Shown here piece after piece: positions 16,495 through 23,979 of a stretch of DNA of 64,000 nt. Position 1 is the first letter of the stretch; each line of letters begins with the position of its first letter. The translations under genes were made by a program, and so were the position numbers. The DNA is from JBIOHP01 sp044449065 (GTDB lineage: Bacteria; Bacteroidota; Ignavibacteria; UBA10030; SZUA-254): positions 1 through 64,000 of the forward strand of contig JBIOHP010000010.1 of assembly GCA_044449065.1 (NCBI GenBank). The letters run 5' to 3'. Under the pieces are notes generated by a model. It searched no databases. It worked only from the letters and a program-made list of their open reading frames with translations, and was not told the origin of the DNA.

Positions 16495-17267
16495 AGAAAC
16501 GAAAGATGTTTTTTTCTCACCTCTTCGGAAACGTAATCGACAAACAACTCCTCAAGCGATTGGTAAGTCTGGTTCGTGGTGGTATTTTTCATCCGCGTTC
16601 TGATTTCACCGGTGGGACATTGAAGTAAAATCTCGCCCTTGTGGATAATGGCAATTTCCTGACAAAGCTTTTCCACCGTATCCAGGACATGGGACGTGAT
16701 GAAAATCGTAGCGCCGCGGTTTACCATGAACATCAAGGTTTCTTTTATTGAGCTTGCGGCGAGTGCGTCTATCCCTTCCAGCGGTTCATCCAGAACGATC
16801 AGTTGCGGATTATGGATGATGGCGCCTGCAAGCGAGATCTTCTTTTTCATGCCCGTTGAAAAATATTTAATGGGATCATCCTCCCTCCCTTTCAGATCAA
16901 AAAACTCCAGCAATTCTCCCGACCGGGTCCTGATTTCCTCCTCACCCAGATTGTACATCGCGCCAACAAAATTAAGGTATTGCGGGGCGGTCATCCAGTC
17001 AAAATACAACGGCTGATCGAGCACAAAACCGATATCCCGTTTATAAGTATAATCATGTTCTTCGAGCTCTTTTCCAAAGAGGCGAATCGATCCACTGTCT
17101 TTTTTCGATAAACCGGCAAGGATGCGGATGGAGGTTGTCTTCCCCGCGCCGTTGAGTCCGATAAATCCGTACATAACCCCTTTGGGGACAGTAAGTGTTA
17201 AACGGTTCAGCGCCCGCACACCTGAATCGAACGTTTTCACGACATCGCGGTATTCAAGAATATTCAT
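16491..17267 (-). CDS. ABC transporter ATP-binding protein
   Basis: This 258-residue nucleotide-binding subunit has Walker A GLNGAGKTTS (about 37-46), a Q-loop in LDQPLYFD, signature FSTGMKKK, Walker B LIVLDEPLEGID, and the H-loop in FITSHVLDTVEK. The type is that of ABC-2 exporters. The start codon overlaps the upstream permease stop as ATGA, and the stop overlaps the Yip1-like gene. It would power the two permeases encoded just upstream. Substrate unknown. Confidence 0.93.
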   Translation of the reverse strand: MNILEYRDVVKTFDSGVRALNRLTLTVPKGVMYGFIGLNGAGKTTSIRILAGLSKKDSGSIRLFGKELEEHDYTYKRDIGFVLDQPLYFDWMTAPQYLNFVGAMYNLGEEEIRTRSGELLEFFDLKGREDDPIKYFSTGMKKKISLAGAIIHNPQLIVLDEPLEGIDALAASSIKETLMFMVNRGATIFITSHVLDTVEKLCQEIAIIHKGEILLQCPTGEIRTRMKNTTTNQTYQSLEELFVDYVSEEVRKKHLSFL

Positions 17268-17962
17268 GACCGATCGAGGATTGTGATGAGTTCAGTATTG
17301 AGCAGCCGCGCACTATCTGGCACTGACCGGTAATACCAGTAAAGCCCGTTGCCAACACCGTAGAGAAGATAGAGAATCAAGTAATCAAAATGCGACGCGA
17401 GAACAGCGTAAGGGATAGAAAACACCAACAGAATCCCGGTCATCCATAGCATCTCCATGAAATCAGTAAACTGCCAACCGCACATGCTCCGGGGATTGCT
17501 CAGGGAACGGGAGTTTCCATAACATAGTATGGGAAAAATTATTGTGAGACAATAAAGGATGCCGTTTCCGATTTCATTCATACCGATAATTGAAGGCGAG
17601 AAGAAAAAAAGCGTCGAGGAACAAACTATAAGAGAGAATGCAGTTAGGATAATAGTTGCTATGTTTTTCGCCAATATTATTTCCCGCCAATCAATCGGAA
17701 AGAGATTGAGAGTTTCCAACTCGGAAGACGAACGATAAAATAGATTATTGAACTGCGGCTCGAGAGCGCAAAATACCACGAGGATTATCGCTGAGAAAGG
17801 GGGCGCGACTTTATACGTCCAGCTCATGAGAAAAACACCCAATAGCAATAACGGAATTAAATGCAGCGCGCGCGGGTTATGAAATAACTCATTGACTTCC
17901 GATCTTAAAATAACCCTGAAAGGAGAATTATTTTTCCGCCATATGTGAATGTCTTTCTTCAT
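17264..17962 (-). CDS. ABC transporter permease (ABC-2-like), second membrane subunit
   Basis: This 232-residue protein has about six hydrophobic segments. The motif LETLNLFPIDWREIILAKN is typical of the cytoplasmic loop of ABC-2-type permeases. The correct start is ATG 17962 (MKKDIHIW), overlapping the previous stop as ATGA; the open frame continues upstream but reads through the other gene. It forms a likely heterodimer with the 17959-18687 product and uses the adjacent ATPase. Confidence 0.75.
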   Translation of the reverse strand: MKKDIHIWRKNNSPFRVILRSEVNELFHNPRALHLIPLLLLGVFLMSWTYKVAPPFSAIILVVFCALEPQFNNLFYRSSSELETLNLFPIDWREIILAKNIATIILTAFSLIVCSSTLFFFSPSIIGMNEIGNGILYCLTIIFPILCYGNSRSLSNPRSMCGWQFTDFMEMLWMTGILLVFSIPYAVLASHFDYLILYLLYGVGNGLYWYYRSVPDSARLLNTELITILDRS

Positions 17963-18687
17963 GCTTTCATCAGTTTCAATCCGGTGAGGAATGATAAAAT
18001 CATGATCCCCCCCATCACATTGGCATAGATCATCGCCTGTGATTCTTCCCCTGACTTGAGAGCGCTCAATGCGTTGACGACCCACTGGATCAACGGCAAC
18101 CCGCCTAAAATTAAATCCTGGTGGAAAAGAATGGAACCCGCGATGAGGATAAAAGAAATAAAGAGAATGGTTACTCCCAACCCCGCAAAAGATATTTTGT
18201 TATGAAGAATTGCCAGAATTGCAATGATCAATTGGATATCGAGAATCATTAAGGAAAACAATACGACAGACCAACCGACCAGAAATCGCGTATTCCAGAA
18301 AAAGAGCGCCAGGAAAAAACAATTGGTGAAATAGAATCCAAGGAACAATGGTCGGCGCAGACTGCTCATTAACACAAAAATGAACCTGGACGGTGAGGAT
18401 ACAGGTAAGCTTGTGGTTTTAATTAATACTTCTTTCACCGATCCCATAAAATACGCCATGGTAAACAGGATAGAAACGACCGCTTCCACACCAATATAGA
18501 GTGTAAGATAATGCGTACCTGTATCATTTCGAATTAGTTGGTCCATGTAGGCGCAGAAAATGATATTTGCCAGACCAAAAATAAAAGGATGGGAACGAAG
18601 CTCCTGCTCTTCGCCTGTTCCTTCTTTCGATTCTACGCGGGTAAGGATCGATGCGGTCTCATAAGAATTTTGTAAATCACCGCTCAC
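17959..18687 (-). CDS. ABC transporter permease-like membrane protein, first subunit
   Basis: This 242-residue protein has an N-terminal cytoplasmic stretch of about 35 residues, then six or so membrane spans. The segment VLIKTTSLPVSSPSRFIFV resembles the coupling loop of ABC-2-like permeases and parallels the loop in the next gene. I choose GTG 18687, which overlaps the upstream stop (GTGA); a GTG at 18714 would add nine residues encoded by DNA that also codes for the upstream protein's conserved tail. Transport direction and substrate are unknown. Confidence 0.65.
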   Translation of the reverse strand: MSGDLQNSYETASILTRVESKEGTGEEQELRSHPFIFGLANIIFCAYMDQLIRNDTGTHYLTLYIGVEAVVSILFTMAYFMGSVKEVLIKTTSLPVSSPSRFIFVLMSSLRRPLFLGFYFTNCFFLALFFWNTRFLVGWSVVLFSLMILDIQLIIAILAILHNKISFAGLGVTILFISFILIAGSILFHQDLILGGLPLIQWVVNALSALKSGEESQAMIYANVMGGIMILSFLTGLKLMKA

Positions 18688-19097
18688 CGGTACGACCACC
18701 ATTCTTTTTTCCACGGGTCTGCGGGCATGTTAAAATTATCCGGTAATGGATAAATTCCGACCCAAAACAGCCGGTACAACGACTGCATGGTATAACTAAG
18801 GTTTAGTTCGGTTTTGATATATCTAAAGATCGCGGACATTCCATCGTTGTTAATTTCATCAAACAGGATTCCGGTGAACATCCGTCGATGAATTTCGTTT
18901 CGTTTTTTTCTCTGAAGAATATATTTTGCCGGAGCAAGTTCTGCCGTCTGTCTATCAAGATAGCTCATAACTGTTCGATCAGTATCGGTTGATACATTCT
19001 GTTTTTGTTCCGGATCGATGAATGCCGCTTGTCCATTAGAATATAATGGTACCATAAAAAAGACGAAGCATAATTGTATTAACACCGTTCGCTTCAC
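18684..19097 (-). CDS. Small secreted protein, DPWKKEWW-tail family, copy 2
   Basis: This 137-residue protein is of unrecognised family. With the GTG start at 19097 (GTGA overlap with the upstream stop) it begins MKRTVLIQLCFVFFMVPLYS, a good signal peptide cut near SNGQA. The mature part is mostly helical and charged, with FTGILFDEINNDGMSAIFRY and VKTELNLS-like segments shared with its neighbour 19094-19606. It ends PADPWKKEWWSYR. The DNA for this tail also supplies the ribosome-binding region of the next gene. Probably periplasmic; function unknown. Confidence 0.6.
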   Translation of the reverse strand: MKRTVLIQLCFVFFMVPLYSNGQAAFIDPEQKQNVSTDTDRTVMSYLDRQTAELAPAKYILQRKKRNEIHRRMFTGILFDEINNDGMSAIFRYIKTELNLSYTMQSLYRLFWVGIYPLPDNFNMPADPWKKEWWSYR

Positions 19098-19606
19098 CGA
19101 TAAAACCACCATTCTTTTTTCCATGGATCAGCCGGATAATCCAGGCGTTCAGGGAGATAGTAAGAGACGACCACACCACCCGATAAAACAATCCTCGCCG
19201 CAACAAAAAGTTTCGCACGTATCGCCGTAGATAAATTTAATTCCACTTTCACATAATTTAACAAGACGGTCAAACCATCCTCACTCGCTACACCAAATAG
19301 TATTTCTGTATAACCCTGCCGCTGAAATGAATTTCTCTCTTTTTGCTGTTTTATGTAGTCGACTTTTGCAATATCAGATACATGTTGTTGGATGTAAGAA
19401 CCGAGTGTTAGCGTTGTATCGATATGCCTGGGGATGTGAGGAATTGGAATTCTGCCATTCTCATTGGAAAAAATAATTGTATCGGAATGCGATGAGCTAT
19501 TAGGAAATGATTCCCTTCCCTGCTCATATGTATAGGCATCTGAATAAGCGCACATTATAACCAATAGCTGAACGACTATCGATTTAATTTTTATCCTTTG
19601 TACCAT
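19094..19606 (-). CDS. Small secreted protein, DPWKKEWW-tail family, copy 1
   Basis: This 170-residue protein has a signal peptide: basic start RIKIK, hydrophobic core to about residue 22, cut near SDA. The central part aligns with the downstream paralogue (ILFGVASEDGLTVLLNYVKVELNLS against ILFDEINNDGMSAIFRYIKTELNLS), and both end in DPWKKEWW(F/S)YR. Its ATG overlaps the 3' end of ddl by 16 bases. No family recognised. The position between ddl and an ABC system suggests an envelope role. Confidence 0.6.
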   Translation of the reverse strand: MVQRIKIKSIVVQLLVIMCAYSDAYTYEQGRESFPNSSSHSDTIIFSNENGRIPIPHIPRHIDTTLTLGSYIQQHVSDIAKVDYIKQQKERNSFQRQGYTEILFGVASEDGLTVLLNYVKVELNLSTAIRAKLFVAARIVLSGGVVVSYYLPERLDYPADPWKKEWWFYR

Positions 19607-20757
19607 TCCGTTTTTGGAACATACATTGTTTTAAGGCCGGATTTTTGTTTATGGCGGTCGATGGCAAGCTGAATTAATCGATCCAGCAATTCAGAAAAAG
19701 GAATGCCGGAGGCATCCCACAGCTTGGGATACATGCTGATCGATGTGAATCCCGGGATCGTGTTGATCTCGTTGAGAATAATCCGGTTCGTTTTCCGTTT
19801 CACTAGAAAATCAACTCGTGCCATTCCCGAACAATCGATGGCTTTATATCCTTCAACCGCGTATTCTTGCAACCGCTTTACGACTTTTGGGGGAAGTTTT
19901 GCGGGAATATCCGGCACAGATTTTCCATCGACATATTTTGCGTCATAATCGTAAAATTCGTTCGAGGAAATAATTTCTCCTGGGATCGACGCGATCGGAT
20001 CGTCGTTTCCGAGTACGCTTAATTCAATTTCGCGGGCGTTCTCAATACTTTTTTCGACAAGAATTTTCCGGTCATAGTCCATTGCAAGATCTATATACTG
20101 TATCAACTCTTTCCTGCCGTGCGCTTTGGATATGCCAACACTCGATCCTGAATTCGCGGGCTTAATAAAGCAGGGATAACCAAGTTTTTTTTCTATCTGA
20201 GTCACAATTTTCTTGGTGCTGCCGCTCGTGTACTTTGAATTAAGGAAAGAGACGTACGGGGCAACGGGGATACCTGCTTGTTCAAATAATTGTTTCGCAA
20301 CAACCTTGTCCATCCCTACTGCAGAACCGAGCACGCCCGCACCAACGTATGGAATATTAGCCAGTTCGAGTAATCCCTGCAATGTGCCGTCTTCCCCAAA
20401 CGTTCCATGAACAAGCGGGAAAATAACGTCGAGTTGTTTTTCCAATCCCTTTTCCTTGTTCGCTTCAATGGCGACTAAATTTTTATGCGTCGGATCGGGC
20501 AGGAGGATTCTTTCAGGCAGCTTATCTAATTTATCACCAGCTTTGAGCAGTTTGACGGCGTCCGGAGAGCTTAACCATCGGCCCTCAGGGGTAATTCCTA
20601 TCGGGATTACCTCATACCGATTTTTATCAAGAGCATTTATTACCGAGGCGGCGGAGACAAGCGAAACTTCGTGTTCAGCCGATCGTCCCCCGAAGATTAC
20701 TCCAATGCGAATTTTTCTTTTTGGGTCTTGTTTACTCTTATTAATCGACGCAGCCAT
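19591..20757 (-). CDS. ddl: D-alanine--D-alanine ligase
   Basis: This 388-residue ATP-grasp enzyme makes D-Ala-D-Ala for peptidoglycan precursors. Visible motifs are FGGRSAEHEVSLVSA near the N-terminus, HGTFGEDGTLQGLLE, the ATP-binding segment PCFIKPANSGSSVGISK, and the C-terminal LNEINTIPGFTSISMYPKLW with metal-binding Glu and Asn. Length and motif order are normal. It lies in a co-directional run after the aldolase gene (37-base gap) and overlaps the first small secreted-protein gene. Confidence 0.96.
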   Translation of the reverse strand: MAASINKSKQDPKRKIRIGVIFGGRSAEHEVSLVSAASVINALDKNRYEVIPIGITPEGRWLSSPDAVKLLKAGDKLDKLPERILLPDPTHKNLVAIEANKEKGLEKQLDVIFPLVHGTFGEDGTLQGLLELANIPYVGAGVLGSAVGMDKVVAKQLFEQAGIPVAPYVSFLNSKYTSGSTKKIVTQIEKKLGYPCFIKPANSGSSVGISKAHGRKELIQYIDLAMDYDRKILVEKSIENAREIELSVLGNDDPIASIPGEIISSNEFYDYDAKYVDGKSVPDIPAKLPPKVVKRLQEYAVEGYKAIDCSGMARVDFLVKRKTNRIILNEINTIPGFTSISMYPKLWDASGIPFSELLDRLIQLAIDRHKQKSGLKTMYVPKTEWYKG

Positions 20758-20794
20758 AATAAAATATATTTATCGATTGATCAATAATTAAATT

Positions 20795-21442
20795 CTATTT
20801 ATTCTTTGAGGAATAATGCTCTTTCAGTTTCCGTAATTTTTGCACTTCTTTCCGGGAAAGCGGTTTCTCACCGCCTAACATCCTGGCGATGTACGATATT
20901 TGAGCCGCGTGCTCAACCTTTTCCAATTTATAGTATGCATCCCATATATCTTTTCCGCAGGCAACGACGCCATGATTGGTTAAGAGCATTGCCTCTGCAT
21001 GTTTTATATATGGCGCAAGCGATTGGGCAAGATCGTCTGTGCCGGGCGTGGCATACGGAGCGAGCGGGATTTCCTTCAAATTAATTATTACCTCAGGAAA
21101 AAGATTTTGGGGGAGCGGCATCCTCGCTGTCGCAAATCCGGTGGCATAGACAGGGTGAGCGTGAACGATGGCATTGATGTCTTTGCGCTTTTGATAGATA
21201 AAAAGATGCATTTTTAGTTCGGTGGAAGGCAAAAATCTGCCGTGAATGACTTTTCCTTTTCTATCGACTTCAATGATGTGCTGAGCGGTTACGGAACCTT
21301 TATTAACAGAAGTGCATGTTGTAAGAAAATTATCATTGTATCGAACGCTGATGTTGCCATCAGTCGCCGTCACAAATCCTTTATCATAAAGACGGTGGCA
21401 AACCTGCACCATATTTCCGATTACATCGGCTCGTTTGTCCAT
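20795..21442 (-). CDS. Class II aldolase/adducin-family protein
   Basis: This 215-residue zinc enzyme of the L-fuculose-phosphate aldolase/ribulose-5-phosphate epimerase group has GNISVR near the N-terminus, the Glu in PSTELKMH, zinc ligands in HAHPVYATG and a third His in TNHGVVACG. The exact sugar-phosphate or methylthioribulose substrate cannot be told. The neighbour with an 11-base gap is a homocysteine methyltransferase/MTHFR, so a link to methionine salvage (MtnB-like) is possible but unproven. Confidence 0.85.
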   Translation of the reverse strand: MDKRADVIGNMVQVCHRLYDKGFVTATDGNISVRYNDNFLTTCTSVNKGSVTAQHIIEVDRKGKVIHGRFLPSTELKMHLFIYQKRKDINAIVHAHPVYATGFATARMPLPQNLFPEVIINLKEIPLAPYATPGTDDLAQSLAPYIKHAEAMLLTNHGVVACGKDIWDAYYKLEKVEHAAQISYIARMLGGEKPLSRKEVQKLRKLKEHYSSKNK

Positions 21443-21453
21443 ACGATTTCTTT

Positions 21454-23283
21454 TTACAACACGTCTAATAATTCATCGATGATATGGTATTTCTGGAACG
21501 GCGGCATAAGGTACGCGCCGGCGATCATCGATTTGGCTTCTTTGAGGAATTCCCTGGATAGCTGCACGCCGACTTTTCCCGCGCCTTGTCCGGCGGTGCG
21601 TAACTGTTCCCGGATACGTTCGGGTATGCGCATACCTGGAATTTCGTTATGCAAAAAATCGGCATGTTTGAAACTCCGCAGCGGGATGATCCCCAGCATA
21701 ACGGGAATTTTAAGATATTCGATTCGCTTGATAAATGTTTCCAGGGTGTTCATTTCAAAGACCGGCTGGGTGAAGAGCATGTTCGCGCCCGCGTCAACTT
21801 TTCTCTCAAGTTTTTCCAGTTCCTGATCAAAATCATCCGCGCAGGGATTGAACGCGCATGTGATATAAAATGATGTAGGTGAACCGATGGGATTGCCCAA
21901 AATATCCGTCCCTTTATTCATCGAACTGATTGCGCGGATAAGACCGGAAGAATCGACGTCATACACCGATGTTGCATGGGGATAATCGCCGATGCCGGCA
22001 GGATCGCCGGTAATGCATAACACATTTCGAAGTCCAAGAGAATATGCGCCTAACAACTCCGATTGCAGCCCGATAAGGTTGCGATCACGCGTGGCAAGAT
22101 GCATCATCACCTCAATGCCTACTCGTTGCTGAATTTGTGCGGCAATTGAAACCGGACTCATCCGCAGGCGCGCGCGGGCGCCGTCGGTAATATTCACCGC
22201 GTCAATCTTTCTTTCGTAGCAGAATTGTGCGCCCTCCAGAACGCTCGTTAAATCCAAACCGCGGGGAATATCTAATTCCACCGTCGTCATAAATTTTTTA
22301 CCCACATTGCGGGAAAATTTCGACCAGCGTACCTGTTGGGTATAATACATTGGTTCGGGTTCGGAAGGAACTTCCGCGCGAGGTTTTATTTCTGTCTTAA
22401 GCGCGGGCTTGCCGACCTTCATACCTTTTACGGCATCGGCAATCGCCTTGATATGAGCAGGTGTTGATCCGCAGCAAGCGCCAATTAAGGTGACTCCGGA
22501 TCCGACAAGCTCTTTGGCATAGGCTGCTAAATATTCCGGGGTGGTGTGGTAAATCGATCTGCCGTTCAATAATGTGGGAATCCCCGCAGCCGGTTGCGCC
22601 GAAAGGATAACTCCATCCTTATGGACATTGCGGATAATGCTGAACATCCGCTGGGGTCCGACTGTGCAATTCGCTCCCACCACGTCGGCTCCCAATTCTA
22701 TCATATGCTCGATAACTTCGATGGGGAATGAACCGCTGAGAACCGATCCATCCTCCGCGAACGCTTTCTGTGCGACTATTGGCAAATCAGTCAGCTCTTT
22801 TGCGGCAAGCAATGCTTCATCCAATTCCTGCACGCTGACAAACGTTTCCAGCATGATCAGATCGACGCCTGCTTCGAGAAGATATTCGATCTGCTGCTTA
22901 AAAGCGTTCCGGGCGTCTATTTTTTTAGTCTTCCCTATCGGCTCAAGCAGCATGCCAATAGGACCAACGGCTCCCGCAACGTATACGTTATCACCTGCGG
23001 CTTGCCGGGCAATTTCCACGCCGCGTATATTAATCTCACGGACTTTGTCCTCAAGATGGAATTGGGTTAACCGTATCCGGTTGGCAGAAAAAGTGTTTGA
23101 TTCAATTATTTCAGAACCCGCCGCAACATACTCGCGGTGCGCTTTCGCGACGATATCGGGATTTTTCAGGTTCTGGATTTCGTGGGGTAGCTCGTTAAAT
23201 CCGTAGAGATCAAGCAATGTCCCCATCGCGCCATCGCAAACGATGGGTCCTTCTTTAATGCGTTCTCGAAATGGTTTTTTCAT
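21454..23283 (-). CDS. Bifunctional homocysteine S-methyltransferase / methylenetetrahydrofolate reductase
   Basis: This is a fusion of 609 residues. The N-terminal half (about 1-295) is a homocysteine methyltransferase barrel with zinc cysteines in GANCTVGP and GACCGSTP. The C-terminal half (about 315-600) is a MetF-like flavin barrel (LNVLCITGDPAG-type and FTQPVF motifs). Together they would make methionine from homocysteine and 5,10-methylene-THF derived methyl groups. The architecture is the one known for YitJ-type proteins. ATG 23283 is the start; a TTG directly before it is not needed. First gene of the long minus-strand run. Confidence 0.93.
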   Translation of the reverse strand: MKKPFRERIKEGPIVCDGAMGTLLDLYGFNELPHEIQNLKNPDIVAKAHREYVAAGSEIIESNTFSANRIRLTQFHLEDKVREINIRGVEIARQAAGDNVYVAGAVGPIGMLLEPIGKTKKIDARNAFKQQIEYLLEAGVDLIMLETFVSVQELDEALLAAKELTDLPIVAQKAFAEDGSVLSGSFPIEVIEHMIELGADVVGANCTVGPQRMFSIIRNVHKDGVILSAQPAAGIPTLLNGRSIYHTTPEYLAAYAKELVGSGVTLIGACCGSTPAHIKAIADAVKGMKVGKPALKTEIKPRAEVPSEPEPMYYTQQVRWSKFSRNVGKKFMTTVELDIPRGLDLTSVLEGAQFCYERKIDAVNITDGARARLRMSPVSIAAQIQQRVGIEVMMHLATRDRNLIGLQSELLGAYSLGLRNVLCITGDPAGIGDYPHATSVYDVDSSGLIRAISSMNKGTDILGNPIGSPTSFYITCAFNPCADDFDQELEKLERKVDAGANMLFTQPVFEMNTLETFIKRIEYLKIPVMLGIIPLRSFKHADFLHNEIPGMRIPERIREQLRTAGQGAGKVGVQLSREFLKEAKSMIAGAYLMPPFQKYHIIDELLDVL

Positions 23284-23389
23284 CAATGAGTAATATTATC
23301 AGAAACGAATCGTATCTTTATTATCTGATAATAATACGTAAATGGAGAGGTTTTTCCAAACTTTGAGCAGTTTAAACGTGAAACAGAAA

Positions 23390-23418
23390 TTGCCTCGATG
23401 GATTAACTTTCGTATATT
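23390..23418 (+). promoter_or_regulatory. Sigma-70-type promoter for tRNA-Val
   Basis: TTGCCT (23390-23395), a 17-base spacer and TATATT (23413-23418), followed by AACGG. The tRNA begins 17 bases after the -10 box. The layout and the TATATTAAC box match the tRNA-Leu promoter at 6840-6868. Confidence 0.6.
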
Positions 23419-23434
23419 AACGGTGATGAAATTT

Positions 23435-23509
23435 GGGCGCTTAGCTCAGCTGGTTCAGAGCGTACGCCTCACACGCGTAAGGTCACTGGTTCGATCCCAG
23501 TAGCGCCCA
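23435..23509 (+). tRNA. tRNA-Val (anticodon CAC)
   Basis: The acceptor stem GGGCGCT/AGCGCCC is perfect, the D-arm is GCTC...GAGC, the anticodon stem TACGC/GCGTA encloses CTCACAC with anticodon CAC, and the T-arm ACTGG/CCAGT encloses TTCGATC. The discriminator is A. CCA is not encoded. It stands alone on the plus strand between two minus-strand genes. Confidence 0.95.
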
Positions 23510-23924
23510 CCCACTTTTCGTAAGGTTTCAGAAGGCACGCCCTCCCATTCTTTCACCCGATACTACTAAATAAGATATCCGTCTTTTGTTTTCAATAAAA
23601 CCCCTGACATTCAGTAGCGGGTTTGATTTATCAAATCTCATCTATGATCCGACCCTCAACCCTCACCCAATTTAAGATTATACTTTTAACATGTAGCATT
23701 TACACCTTCTCCCTGCCCGTCCGGTCAGGCGGGCCGGCGCGGGAGATGGATAGACTGGTCTCATGCCTATTAAGAATCCATCCGGGGTGAGGGTCCGATG
23801 ACATCGCTGGCGCTCTGTGTCTTATCACTGTTAGATGCCGCAGCGTCGAATCATCAAGACAAGCCCTCCTCTATTCTCAAATATTACTACTCCATTAAGA
23901 TTACCATTTTCTTCGTACAATTAA
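23510..23924. other. Intergenic region with palindromic repeats, no gene seen
   Basis: There are no convincing ORFs. It contains a GCGGGTTTGATTTATCAAA-type palindrome (23617-23635), also seen near 53921-53941, and the nested inverted repeat 23647-23801. The remaining sequence shows nothing recognisable. Confidence 0.6.
23647..23801. repeat. Nested inverted repeat, MITE-like
   Basis: The outer arms ATCCGACCCTCA (23647-23658) and TGAGGGTCCGAT pair with one mismatch. Next come CCCTCACCC against GGGGTGAGG, then an inner CTTCTCCCTGCCCG against CGGGC...GCGGGAGA. No ORF lies inside. The layered pairing fits a small non-autonomous palindromic element, not a terminator. Confidence 0.5.
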
Positions 23925-23960
23925 AAACCCCCAACTTTCAATTGCGAAAGCCGGGGGTTT
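23925..23960 (-). terminator. Terminator of the 1220-residue T9SS gene
   Basis: Read on the minus strand, AAACCCCC plus inner CTTTC pairs with GAAAG plus GGGGGTTT, followed by T residues. It starts 20 bases after the stop codon of the 23980-27642 gene. Confidence 0.75.
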
Positions 23961-23979
23961 AGTTTACTCTTTGTTAATT

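Noticed and set aside
18001..18085. 41-residue N-terminal extension of the second ABC permease
   Set aside because: The extension is read out of frame through the end of the preceding permease gene; ATG 17962 gives an ATGA overlap.
22574..23206. 210-codon plus-strand frame
   Set aside because: Shadow of the homocysteine methyltransferase domain on the other strand.
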